NCBI GenBank assembly: GCA_947589135.1
Contig: CANPZT010000047.1
Location: 1-9,353, forward strand
Direction of reading: 5' to 3'
DNA: 9,353 nucleotides
Source of the DNA: an uncultured Clostridia bacterium
GTDB taxonomy: Bacteria > Bacillota > Clostridia > TANB77 > CAG-508
Both the position numbers and the translations under genes were made by a program. The notes under the pieces are model-generated. The model was not told the DNA's origin. It did no database searches and was given only the letters and a program-made list of their open reading frames with translations. Shown here in pieces: positions 1-6,162 of the stretch. Numbering within the stretch: the first letter of the stretch is position 1; every line of letters starts with the position of its first letter.

Positions 1-1038
1 TTTATTGACGAAATTGATGCAGTAGGAAGACAAAGAGGAGCAGGACTTGGTGGAGGACATGATGAAAGAGAACAAACATTAAATCAATTATTAGTTGAAA
101 TGGATGGTTTCGCTGAAAATGAAGGTGTAATAGTATTAGCTGCAACAAACAGACCAGATGTATTAGACAAAGCTTTATTAAGAGCAGGAAGATTTGATAG
201 ACAAATTGTAGTAGGTGCACCTGATGTAAAAGCAAGAGAACAAATATTAGAAGTTCATAGTAGAAAGAAAAGATTAGCAGATGATGTAGACTTAAAAGTA
301 ATAGCAAAAAACACTTCAGGATTTGCAGGAGCTGACTTAGAAAACGTATTAAACGAAGCAGCACTTCTAGCAGCAAGAAGAGATTTAAACGAAATTGGAA
401 TGAAAGAAATAGAAGATGCAATGGTTAAGGTAACAATGGGACCTGAAAAGAAAACAAAAGTAAGAAGTGAAAAAGAAAATAGACTAGTTGCATATCATGA
501 AGCAGGTCATGCAGTCGTAAGCCATTTCTTAGAAACTCAAGATCCAGTTCATCAAATATCAATAGTACCAAGAGGTATGGCTGGAGGATATACAATGTAT
601 AGACCAACAGAAGATAAATCATTTATGTCAAAAACAGAAATGGAAGAAAACATTGTATCACTTTTAGGAGGAAGAGTTGCAGAAGCATTAATATTAAATG
701 ATATATCAACAGGAGCAAGCAATGACATTGAAAGAGCAACAAAAATTGCAAGAAGTATGGTAACAAAATATGGAATGAGTGATAGAATAGGAGCACTAAT
801 GCTAGGATCTAGCCAAGAAGAAGTATTTTTAGGAAGAGACTTTGCACAAAGTAAAGAATACTCAGAAGAAACAGCAGCAATAATAGACGAGGAAACAAAG
901 AAAATTGTAGACACTGGATATAATAGAGCAAAACAAATTCTATCAGATAATGTAGATAAACTACATCAAGTGGCAGGAATTTTATTAGAAAAAGAAAAGA
1001 TAGAAGCAGAAGAATTCGAAGCTATCTTTGGAGAATAA
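1..1038 (+). CDS. ftsH: ATP-dependent zinc metalloprotease FtsH, C-terminal part (5' end outside window)
   Basis: FtsH is a membrane-anchored hexameric AAA+ protease that unfolds and degrades misfolded or regulatory membrane and cytosolic proteins. The reading frame is open from base 1, so the ATG at 100 is internal. It enters at the Walker B segment (FIDEID, 1-18), then the second region of homology with TNRPD (145-159) and the arginine-finger segment GRFDR (187-201). The zinc protease motif HEAGH is at 496-510, and the aspartate of SNDIERAT (724-726) is the expected third zinc ligand. The C-terminus EEFEAIFGE is typical of the family. Of an expected 600-650 residues, 345 are present; the transmembrane N-terminus and Walker A lie upstream. 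No frameshift or lost catalytic residue is visible. A terminator follows within 10 bp, so this is the end of its transcription unit. Identity is very secure. Confidence 0.98.
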   Translation, partial: FIDEIDAVGRQRGAGLGGGHDEREQTLNQLLVEMDGFAENEGVIVLAATNRPDVLDKALLRAGRFDRQIVVGAPDVKAREQILEVHSRKKRLADDVDLKVIAKNTSGFAGADLENVLNEAALLAARRDLNEIGMKEIEDAMVKVTMGPEKKTKVRSEKENRLVAYHEAGHAVVSHFLETQDPVHQISIVPRGMAGGYTMYRPTEDKSFMSKTEMEENIVSLLGGRVAEALILNDISTGASNDIERATKIARSMVTKYGMSDRIGALMLGSSQEEVFLGRDFAQSKEYSEETAAIIDEETKKIVDTGYNRAKQILSDNVDKLHQVAGILLEKEKIEAEEFEAIFGE

Positions 1039-1043
1039 AGGAA

Positions 1044-1085
1044 ATGAGACAATGGGGACAGTCCTTAATTGTCTCATCTTTTTTT
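1044..1085 (+). terminator. Intrinsic terminator after ftsH
   Basis: A perfect 10 bp stem pairs ATGAGACAAT (1044-1053) with ATTGTCTCAT (1068-1077) and is followed by a seven-T run at 1079-1085. The 14-base loop contains TGGGGACAGTCC-like sequence and can form a small GGA/TCC sub-stem. This unusually G-rich loop in an AT-rich genome is discussed as a finding. Confidence 0.88.
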
Positions 1086-1179
1086 GTATATTTTGTCGGA
1101 TTTTAGATTATTTTTTAATAAAAATTATACAATATAAAAAAAGTATAAAAAATAAATAAAAGAAATTTTAAATTTTCTA

Positions 1180-1208
1180 TTTATTTTTTAAAAATAATTG
1201 TATATAAT
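1180..1208 (+). promoter_or_regulatory. Weak candidate promoter for the J-domain protein gene
   Basis: A perfect TATAAT at 1203-1208 lies about 60 bp before the start codon, with TTTATT at 1180-1185 as a poor -35 (3 of 6 consensus bases) at 17 bp spacing. The surrounding 1090-1250 region is almost pure A/T, so chance matches to the -10 are expected. A promoter must exist here because the ftsH terminator precedes it, but this exact assignment is tentative. The rest of the 1086-1268 gap shows only an all-AT inverted repeat (1147-1189). Confidence 0.3.
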
Positions 1209-1268
1209 AATTCAAAATAGTTATATTTTGTTAAAAATCTAAAATAATGAAAAAAGGGTGCAGTACAT

Positions 1269-1847
1269 ATGAAAAATTATTATGAAATATTAGAAGTAAA
1301 TAAACATGCATCAGGAGAGATAATAGAAAAAGCATATAAAGTTTTGATAAAAAAATATCATCCAGATTTATATACAGAAGAAGATAAATTATATGCAGAA
1401 CAAAAAACAAAAGATATTAATGAAGCATATAAAGTTCTTTCAGATAGTTTCTTAAGAGAACAATATGATATAGAAATGCAAAAAGAAGAAATGACGAATT
1501 ATATGCAAAAGCAACAACAAATTGATAAAAAGCAAACAAATAAAAACTATATGAATAAGCAAAAACAATCTGTAGAAAGTGACACATATGATAAACAACA
1601 GAAAGCAAATAATTATAAAGTTGGTAGTTTTAAAAATATAGTTAAGATATTAAAAGACATTTGGAAAAATAGAAAAAAATTAAAGGATTTAGAAAAAATA
1701 GATGTATTTGCATTAGTATTAACAATTATAATACTTATTATATTAGGGATTATTTTGTGGTTTATACCATTTACAAATGGATGGATGAGACAATTGTTAT
1801 TTGAAAATCCAATATCACAATTTATAGGAAAATTATTTGGAGGATAA
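1269..1847 (+). CDS. Membrane-anchored J-domain (DnaJ-like) protein
   Basis: This 192-residue protein starts with a J domain (about residues 2-68). It contains the HPD motif at 31-33, which in J proteins stimulates the ATPase of an Hsp70 (DnaK), and the helix IV signature of J domains (FLREQYD). A lysine/glutamine-rich, probably disordered linker follows (about 72-118), then a basic stretch (about 122-143) and one hydrophobic helix at about 146-167 that should be a membrane anchor. The tail of about 25 residues may be extracytoplasmic. The Gly/Phe region, zinc-finger cysteines and C-terminal substrate domains of true DnaJ are absent, so it is not dnaJ itself. It probably recruits DnaK to the membrane; its client is unknown. 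The start ATG at 1269 has a weak AGGGTG ribosome site about 9 bp upstream. nrdG follows after 33 bp, suggesting one transcript. Confidence 0.88.
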   Translation: MKNYYEILEVNKHASGEIIEKAYKVLIKKYHPDLYTEEDKLYAEQKTKDINEAYKVLSDSFLREQYDIEMQKEEMTNYMQKQQQIDKKQTNKNYMNKQKQSVESDTYDKQQKANNYKVGSFKNIVKILKDIWKNRKKLKDLEKIDVFALVLTIIILIILGIILWFIPFTNGWMRQLLFENPISQFIGKLFGG

Positions 1848-1880
1848 TATAGTTAAAAATAAGAAGGGAAGTTGATTTTA

Positions 1881-2405
1881 ATGAATTATGCAGATATTAA
1901 AAAGGCAGATATAGCAAATGGATTAGGAGTTAGGGTATCAGTTTTTGTAAGCGGATGTAACCATCATTGTAAAAATTGCTTTAATCCTGAGGCATGGGAT
2001 TTTAATTATGGAAAAGAATTCACTGATGAAGAAATTAGTAAAGTTATAAAAGAATTAGATCATCCATATGTTACAGGTTTAAGTTTATTAGGAGGGGAAC
2101 CATTAGAACATATTAATCAACAAGGATTATTACCATTACTTAGAAAGGTAAAACAGCAATTACCAGATAAAAATGTTTGGTGCTATACAGGATATACATT
2201 TGATAATGAAGTAATGGGTAATATGTTTAATAATTGGGAAGAAACTCCAGAACTTTTGTCATACATAGATGTAATGGTTGATGGAAAATTTGAAGAAGAA
2301 AAGAAAGATATTAAATTAAGATTTAGAGGTTCAAGTAATCAAAGAATTATAGATGTAAAAAAATCTATGAAAGAGAAGAAAGTAATATTATATGAATTTG
2401 AGTAA
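1881..2405 (+). CDS. nrdG: Anaerobic ribonucleoside-triphosphate reductase activating protein (radical SAM)
   Basis: NrdG uses a [4Fe-4S] cluster and S-adenosylmethionine to place the glycyl radical on NrdD, the class III ribonucleotide reductase that makes dNTPs without oxygen. The 174-residue product has the CX3CX2C cluster motif (C26, C30, C33 in SGCNHHCKNC), the SAM-contacting GGEP motif (71-74), and the family's C-terminal LRFRGSSNQRIIDV segment. Length is close to the usual 150-180. I chose the ATG at 1881 over an in-frame TTG at 1872. The GAAGGGA ribosome site (1863-1869) would be only about 2 bases from the TTG but about 11 from the ATG. nrdD, the usual neighbour, is not next to it; the gene instead follows a J-domain protein, with rpsU and its own promoter downstream. 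No terminator is seen after the stop. Confidence 0.95.
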   Translation: MNYADIKKADIANGLGVRVSVFVSGCNHHCKNCFNPEAWDFNYGKEFTDEEISKVIKELDHPYVTGLSLLGGEPLEHINQQGLLPLLRKVKQQLPDKNVWCYTGYTFDNEVMGNMFNNWEETPELLSYIDVMVDGKFEEEKKDIKLRFRGSSNQRIIDVKKSMKEKKVILYEFE

Positions 2406-2425
2406 AGAAAACAAGTAATTTACTA

Positions 2426-2454
2426 TTGACAATAAAGAACCTTTAATGTATAAT
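2426..2454 (+). promoter_or_regulatory. Consensus sigma-A promoter of rpsU
   Basis: A perfect TTGACA (2426-2431) and a perfect TATAAT (2449-2454) are separated by the optimal 17 bp. The -35 begins only about 20 bp after the nrdG stop. Transcription should start near 2461, giving a leader of about 54 bases before rpsU. This is the strongest promoter in the window, as expected for a ribosomal protein gene. Confidence 0.92.
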
Positions 2455-2471
2455 ATAAACGTTATGAAGGT

Positions 2472-2511
2472 TATCCCGCATACAGTTCGTATGGCCGGAA
2501 GGAGGGGAATA
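2472..2511 (+). promoter_or_regulatory. Structured rpsU leader with very strong Shine-Dalgarno
   Basis: The short leader is GC-rich compared with its surroundings. One fold pairs CCGCATAC (2476-2483) with GTATG (2489-2493) and CGG (2496-2498) across a two-base bulge; it ends directly before AAGGAGG (2499-2505), leaving that ribosome site free. In the alternative fold TATCCC (2472-2477) pairs with GGG and ATA in 2505-2511, trapping the 3' part of the ribosome site. The two folds share C2476 and C2477 and exclude each other. Base pairing is read from the sequence; regulatory use is inference. Confidence 0.45.
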
Positions 2512-2514
2512 TAG

Positions 2515-2685
2515 ATGTCAGAGATAAAAGTTAATAATGGAAATATAGAAGATGCTTTAAGAAAATTTAAAAGACAATGTGCTAGGGATCAAGTAATTCA
2601 AGAAGTTCGTAAAAGAGAACATTATGAGAAACCTAGTGTAAGAAGAAAAAAGAAATCAGAGGCTGCAAGAAAAAGAAAATTTTAA
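2515..2685 (+). CDS. rpsU: 30S ribosomal protein bS21
   Basis: This 56-residue basic protein matches bS21. It begins MSEIKVNNG and carries the family core DALRKFKRQCARD, QEVRKREHYEKPSVRRKKK, and a lysine/arginine-rich tail ending in AARKRKF. bS21 sits on the 30S platform close to the 3' end of 16S rRNA and helps translation initiation. Bacillota versions are short (about 57-60 residues), so it is full length. The start ATG at 2515 follows AAGGAGGGG with 9 bases between AAGGAGG and the start. It has its own consensus promoter and a strong terminator and is therefore a single-gene unit. The yqeY gene (GatB/YqeY domain), often found after rpsU in Bacillota, is not present; the next gene is a peptidase homologue. 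Confidence 0.97.
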   Translation: MSEIKVNNGNIEDALRKFKRQCARDQVIQEVRKREHYEKPSVRRKKKSEAARKRKF

Positions 2686-2700
2686 TAATACTTAAATATA

Positions 2701-2746
2701 TTGAAAGCTTAGCGAAAATAAAAATTTCGTTAAGCTTTCAATTTTT
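2701..2746 (+). terminator. Intrinsic terminator after rpsU
   Basis: A 17 bp stem pairs 2701-2717 with 2725-2741 and has only one G-U pair (arms begin TTGAAAGCTTAGCG and end CGTTAAGCTTTCAA). The loop is 7 bases and a five-T run follows at 2742-2746. The stem starts 15 bp after the stop codon. Confidence 0.95.
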
Positions 2747-2779
2747 ATATATAAAAAATCTATTATAATAAAAAATATA

Positions 2780-2808
2780 TGGAAAACATTAAATAAAAAT
2801 GATATTAT
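2780..2808 (+). promoter_or_regulatory. Tentative promoter upstream of ymfF
   Basis: TGGAAA (2780-2785) and TATTAT (2803-2808) are 17 bp apart, each with one or two departures from consensus. A promoter is expected between the rpsU terminator and the ymfF start, but other AT-rich choices exist, for example TATAAT at 2764-2769 without a good -35. Confidence 0.27.
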
Positions 2809-2846
2809 TGTAAATAATAAATAAAGAAAAGATAAGGAGGATATGT

Positions 2847-4118
2847 ATGAAATATAAAGAAACTGAAATAAAAAAGGGAATAAAAATGCATGCAATAGGA
2901 GCAGATAAATTTAAAACAAATTTAATTGCTGTATTCTTGACAACAGAATTAAACAGAGAAAATGTAACAAAAAATGCCTTGATTTCGTCTATTTTAAGAA
3001 GAGGCTCACAAAACATGAATTCACAAGAAGAAATCAGTAAGCAAATGGAAGAAATGTATGGAGCTAGTTTTGATTGTGGGTTAGATAAAATAGGAGATAA
3101 TCAAATACTAAAATTTTATATTGAAGTAATTAACGATAATTTTTTACCACAGAATGATGGAAATATTTTGCAAAGTTCAATTGAAAAAATATTAGATATT
3201 ATTTTCAATCCATATATTGAAAATAATTCTTTTAAAACAGAGTATGTAGAACAAGAAAAGAATAATATAAGAAAAATAATAGAAGGAAAAATAGATAATA
3301 AAGCAAAATATGCAATGGATAGATGTATTGAAGAAATGTACAAAAATGAACCATATGGATTATATAAATTTGGGTATGTAGAAGACTTAGAAGATATAGA
3401 TGGAAAAGATTTGTACGAATATTACAAACAATTAATTCAAGAGTGCAAAATAGACATTTTTATATCAGGAATAGTTGATGAAAAAACATCAGGATTTATA
3501 GAAAACAACGACAATATAAAAAAATTACAAGAAAGAAATCCAAAATATATAGTACCAAAAGTGGAATTAAAAGAAAAAAGTAAGCAAGAAAATATTATAA
3601 CAGATTCTATGGAGGTATCACAAGGAAAACTAATTCTAGGATTAGATGTAAGCCTTGAAAATCCAGATTTAAGATATGTTGCTTTATTATACAATGGTTT
3701 GCTTGGAGGAAGTGCAAATTCAAAATTATTCCAAAATGTAAGAGAAAAAGCACATTTAGCATATGTTGCTAGTTCAAGTTATATAAGATATAAAGGAAAT
3801 GTATTGATTAATTGTGGGATAGACATTGAAAACTATCAGAAAGCGCTTGATTTAATAAAACAACAAATTGAAGAAATGAAGCAAGGACAATTTTCTGGGG
3901 AAGAGATAGAAAATATAAAGCAAGGAATCATTGATACTATAAAAACAATTAAGGATGAGCAAGATACTCAAATTACTTATTATTTTTCACAGGAATTGTC
4001 TCAAGAAAATGTTTCTATTGATAAATATATTGAAAAAGTACAACAAGTAACCAAAGAAGATATTGTAAAAGTTGCAAACGAAGTTACAGTAAATACAATA
4101 TATTTTTTAAAAGACTAG
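2847..4118 (+). CDS. ymfF: M16-family peptidase-like protein YmfF (non-catalytic partner)
   Basis: This 423-residue protein has the fold and length of the M16 (pitrilysin/MPP-like) half-molecules, and its sequence fits the B. subtilis YmfF type. In that species ymfF and ymfH are linked genetically to completing the 5-aminopentanol modification on elongation factor P; the biochemical role is uncertain. The N-terminal domain lacks the HXXEH zinc motif (the equivalent segment reads ALISSILRRGSQNMNSQEE). The C-terminal half has the REKAHLAY segment (299-306), a conserved M16 element that contributes to the substrate site. It is probably the inactive subunit pairing with the next gene's product. 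It has no signal peptide or membrane segment, so it should be cytoplasmic. The ATG at 2847 follows a perfect AAGGAGG with 6 bases between. No ymfI reductase or efp gene is nearby, so the EF-P link rests on homology alone. A role in peptide maturation (as for AlbE/AlbF-like proteins) is less likely without a precursor gene. Confidence 0.85.
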   Translation: MKYKETEIKKGIKMHAIGADKFKTNLIAVFLTTELNRENVTKNALISSILRRGSQNMNSQEEISKQMEEMYGASFDCGLDKIGDNQILKFYIEVINDNFLPQNDGNILQSSIEKILDIIFNPYIENNSFKTEYVEQEKNNIRKIIEGKIDNKAKYAMDRCIEEMYKNEPYGLYKFGYVEDLEDIDGKDLYEYYKQLIQECKIDIFISGIVDEKTSGFIENNDNIKKLQERNPKYIVPKVELKEKSKQENIITDSMEVSQGKLILGLDVSLENPDLRYVALLYNGLLGGSANSKLFQNVREKAHLAYVASSSYIRYKGNVLINCGIDIENYQKALDLIKQQIEEMKQGQFSGEEIENIKQGIIDTIKTIKDEQDTQITYYFSQELSQENVSIDKYIEKVQQVTKEDIVKVANEVTVNTIYFLKD

Positions 4119-4221
4119 ATAGCAATAAATTACAGGAGTATTTTATCAATATAAATAGATAGATAATTAAAATAACTAAAAAATTCTATCTAAGTTAATA
4201 TAGGAATATAAAAATATGGTA

Positions 4222-4255
4222 TAGGTTTATAGGTAAAACCTTATTTAAAAACCTA
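4222..4255 (+). other. Nested hairpin in the ymfF-ymfH gap
   Basis: An outer perfect 7 bp stem pairs TAGGTTT (4222-4228) with AAACCTA (4249-4255). It encloses an inner stem of six pairs with one bulge, ATAGGT (4229-4234) with ACCTTAT (4238-4244), around an AAA loop. AGGTTT can instead pair with AAACCT at 4236-4241. No T run follows, so it is not a standard terminator. A simpler 7 bp stem (TAGATAG 4156-4162 with CTATCTA 4186-4192) precedes it. It may be a leader, a processing site or chance in AT-rich DNA. No convincing promoter was seen in 4119-4284. Confidence 0.35.
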
Positions 4256-4284
4256 AATATATTATACAAGGAATGAATAATAAC

Positions 4285-5571
4285 ATGCAAATTATTGAAA
4301 ATTTGAAAGTAAAAGAAAGAGTATATCAAGAAAAATTAGATAATGGATTAACAGTTTTAATTATTCCTAAAAAAGGAGTAGAAAAAAAATACATGATATG
4401 GGGAACGAATTATGGATCAAATGATAGTACTTTTATTGTTCCAGGAGAAGAAAAGGAAACACAGGTACCGAATGGAGTAGCACATTTTCTAGAGCATAAG
4501 TTATTTGAACAAGAAAATGGAACAAATAGTTTAGATACATTAACAGCATTAGGAGTAGATGCTAATGCTTATACAACAAATGATCATACAGCTTATTTAT
4601 TTGAATGTACAGGTAATTTTTATGAGGCTATGGATGAATTAATGGATTATGTGCAACACCCATATTTTACAGATGAAAATGTAGAAAAAGAAAAAGGAAT
4701 TATTGGACAAGAAATTATGATGTATAATGATTCTCCAGATTGGAGAGTATACTTAAATACTATGCAAGCAATGTATCATAATAATCCAGTAAAAATAGAT
4801 ATAACAGGAACAGTGGAAACGATTAGCAAAATTGATAAAGATATCTTATATAAATGTTATAATACTTTCTATAATCCATCTAATATGGTATTAGTAATAG
4901 CCGGAGATTTTGAACCAGAACAAATGATAAAAGAAATACAAAAAAGGTTAATAGATAAAAAGGCTAATGGAAAAATTACAAGAATATATCCAGAAGAACC
5001 AGAAAATATAGTACAAGAGACTATTGAAGAAAAATTAGAAGTAAGCCAACCAATTTATACAATAGGAATTAAAGATGAAGTAAAAGAATGTTCTTTTGAA
5101 AATAAAAATGAAATAGTAAAAAAACACATAGCAATTGAAATTTTGTTAAAATTAATTCTTGGAAAAAGTTCAAATCTGTATCAACAATTATATGATGATG
5201 GAATTATATCTGCTCAGCCAAGCTTAGATTATGAATTTGGAAAAACGTATGCTCACATTCTAATTACTGGACAGTCAGAAAAACCAGAGCAGGTTTATGA
5301 AAGATTTAAAGGAGAAGTAAAAAGATTAAAAGAAGAAGGAGTAGATGAAAAAGACTTTAATAGAATTAAAAAGACAATATATGGTGCATATATAAAAGAA
5401 TATAACGATGTTGTAGATATTGCTAGAATGTTTTTAGCAGATTATTTTAAAGGCATTAATAGTTTTGATTATATAGAAGAAATAGAAGGAATTAATGTAG
5501 AATATGTAGAGCAAATGTTAAAAGATGTCTTTAAAGAAGAAAAAATGGTGCTTTCTATTGTGAAAAATTAG
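4285..5571 (+). CDS. ymfH: M16-family zinc metallopeptidase YmfH
   Basis: This is the catalytic-type partner of the preceding YmfF-like protein. With the start used here (428 residues), the inverted zinc motif HFLEH occupies H67, E70 and H71. The segment EKEKGIIGQEIMMY supplies the probable third ligand E143 and is followed by the conserved NDSPDWRVY. The next conserved stretches, NPVKIDITGTVETI and YNTFYNPSNMVLVIAGDF, are hallmarks of the YmfH group. I prefer the ATG at 4285 to the in-frame ATG at 4273. The AAGGA ribosome site (4268-4272) abuts 4273, leaving no spacer, while 4285 has 12 bases, and the shorter N-terminus fits the B. subtilis protein as I recall it. There is no signal peptide, so it is cytoplasmic. 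In B. subtilis the pair is tied to EF-P modification; its substrate is not established. About 170 bp separate it from ymfF, so separate expression is possible. A terminator follows. Confidence 0.88.
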   Translation: MQIIENLKVKERVYQEKLDNGLTVLIIPKKGVEKKYMIWGTNYGSNDSTFIVPGEEKETQVPNGVAHFLEHKLFEQENGTNSLDTLTALGVDANAYTTNDHTAYLFECTGNFYEAMDELMDYVQHPYFTDENVEKEKGIIGQEIMMYNDSPDWRVYLNTMQAMYHNNPVKIDITGTVETISKIDKDILYKCYNTFYNPSNMVLVIAGDFEPEQMIKEIQKRLIDKKANGKITRIYPEEPENIVQETIEEKLEVSQPIYTIGIKDEVKECSFENKNEIVKKHIAIEILLKLILGKSSNLYQQLYDDGIISAQPSLDYEFGKTYAHILITGQSEKPEQVYERFKGEVKRLKEEGVDEKDFNRIKKTIYGAYIKEYNDVVDIARMFLADYFKGINSFDYIEEIEGINVEYVEQMLKDVFKEEKMVLSIVKN

Positions 5572-5607
5572 AGAAAATTGTATAAAGATAGAAACTAAAA
5601 ATATGTT

Positions 5608-5652
5608 AAAAAAACGGTATTATTAATATAAAATAATAATTGCCGTTTTTTA
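5608..5652 (+). terminator. Intrinsic terminator after ymfH
   Basis: The strong part pairs AAAAACGG (5610-5617) with CCGTTTTT (5643-5650). It continues through a G-U pair, an A-T pair and, after a one-base bulge, six A-T pairs (5620-5625 with 5634-5639) around an 8-base loop. The A run before and the T run after the stem could let it act in both directions. The rest of the 5572-5725 gap shows no gene. Confidence 0.85.
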
Positions 5653-5725
5653 TTGTCATAAATAGTCGAAATATATACAAAAATGTCTCACGAAAGTTCA
5701 TAAAAACCCTTGAAAATACTTGACT

Positions 5726-5754
5726 TTGAGAATAAACATATGATAACTTATAAA
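5726..5754 (+). promoter_or_regulatory. Promoter of the Spo0E-like gene
   Basis: TTGAGA (5726-5731) and TATAAA (5749-5754) are each one base from consensus, with an ideal 17 bp spacer. Transcription would start near 5761, about 32 bases before the ATG. The gene sits between two terminators, so it needs its own promoter. A partly overlapping TTGACT at 5720-5725 lacks a good -10 partner. Confidence 0.62.
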
Positions 5755-5792
5755 TATACAAAAGAAGACAAGTAAAAAGAGGAGAGATATAT

Positions 5793-5960
5793 ATGTTAAA
5801 TGAGGAAATATGTGAATTGAGGGATAAATTGAACAAAAGCATTGAAATGGGAGATGACTATGAAATTATATATCAATTAAGTATACAATTAGATGAACTT
5901 ATAGCAGAATATTATCGTAGCAGCGACATGCCAATAAAAAAGAGTGCTGTTAATTGCTAA
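5793..5960 (+). CDS. Spo0E-family aspartyl-phosphate phosphatase
   Basis: This 55-residue protein fits the small two-helix Spo0E family (Spo0E, YisI, YnzD), which dephosphorylates Spo0A~P and so holds back sporulation. Helix one is about residues 4-19 (EEICELRDKLNKSIEMG) and helix two about 22-42. The family signature S-x-x-L-D appears as SIQLDELIAEYY (30-41), with D34 the residue expected to be needed for phosphatase action. The turn reads GDDYE where many relatives have GL-S/T. The start at 5793 has GAGGAG with 8 bases between. The stop is at 5958. It is a single-gene unit with its own promoter and terminator. No sporulation gene is adjacent. The call rests on short motifs in a short protein, but length, helix layout and signature all agree. 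The presence of such a gene argues for a spore-forming host or a recent descendant of one. Confidence 0.8.
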   Translation: MLNEEICELRDKLNKSIEMGDDYEIIYQLSIQLDELIAEYYRSSDMPIKKSAVNC

Positions 5961-5980
5961 TTTTAAATATAAGTAAATAG

Positions 5981-6028
5981 AAAAATCCAAGGGATAAAAA
6001 ATAAAATTTTTATCTTTTGGATTTTTTT
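5981..6028 (+). terminator. Intrinsic terminator after the Spo0E-like gene
   Basis: A 20 bp stem pairs 5981-6000 with 6007-6026, including two adjacent G-U pairs, around a 6-base loop. The 3' arm ends in a seven-T run (6022-6028), and a second T run follows at 6031-6037. It begins about 20 bp after the stop codon. Confidence 0.93.
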
Positions 6029-6058
6029 GCTTTTTTTCAAGATTTTAGAGGTTTCAAA

Positions 6059-6091
6059 CTTGACAATCCTGATAATTTTTTCTTGGTAACC
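6059..6091 (-). repeat. Two degenerate copies of the tail repeat core, inverted
   Basis: Read on the minus strand, 6069-6059 is GGATTGTCAAG, identical to 9257-9267. Likewise 6091-6082 is GGTTACCAAG, which differs by one base from GGTTGCCAAG at 9294-9303. The two cores are 23 bp apart, against 16-18 bp in the tail. They lie between the Spo0E-like terminator and the helicase promoter. Two matches in 33 bp make chance less likely, but the copies are short and degenerate. Confidence 0.45.
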
Positions 6092-6107
6092 TTCTAGCAA
6101 TAAAGTA

Positions 6108-6136
6108 TTGATTTATTACTTAATTTATTATATAAT
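6108..6136 (+). promoter_or_regulatory. Promoter of the SNF2 helicase gene
   Basis: TTGATT (6108-6113, 4 of 6 consensus bases) and a perfect TATAAT (6131-6136) are 17 bp apart. Transcription would begin near 6143, giving a leader of only about 20 bases that is mostly the ribosome site. A TTGACA at 6060-6065 has no -10 at proper spacing and is better explained as part of the inverted repeat core. Confidence 0.75.
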
Positions 6137-6162
6137 ACTATGCCAGATAAAGGAGACAAAAA

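Noticed and set aside
425..914. Minus-strand open frames opposite ftsH and opposite the other genes
   Set aside because: They are low-complexity Leu/Phe/Ile-rich shadows of real genes, with no ribosome sites or recognisable domains.
1090..1098. Possible Spo0A box (TTGTCGGA) before the J-protein gene, and AGTCGAA at 5664-5670 before the Spo0E-like gene
   Set aside because: Each differs from the TTGTCGAA consensus, single weak sites are common by chance, and neither has a supporting second site.
1147..1189. Inverted repeat with perfect 12 bp arms (1147-1158 and 1178-1189) plus an inner GAAA/TTTC pairing
   Set aside because: Nearly all A and T in an almost pure AT gap; such symmetry is expected by chance and no function can be supported.
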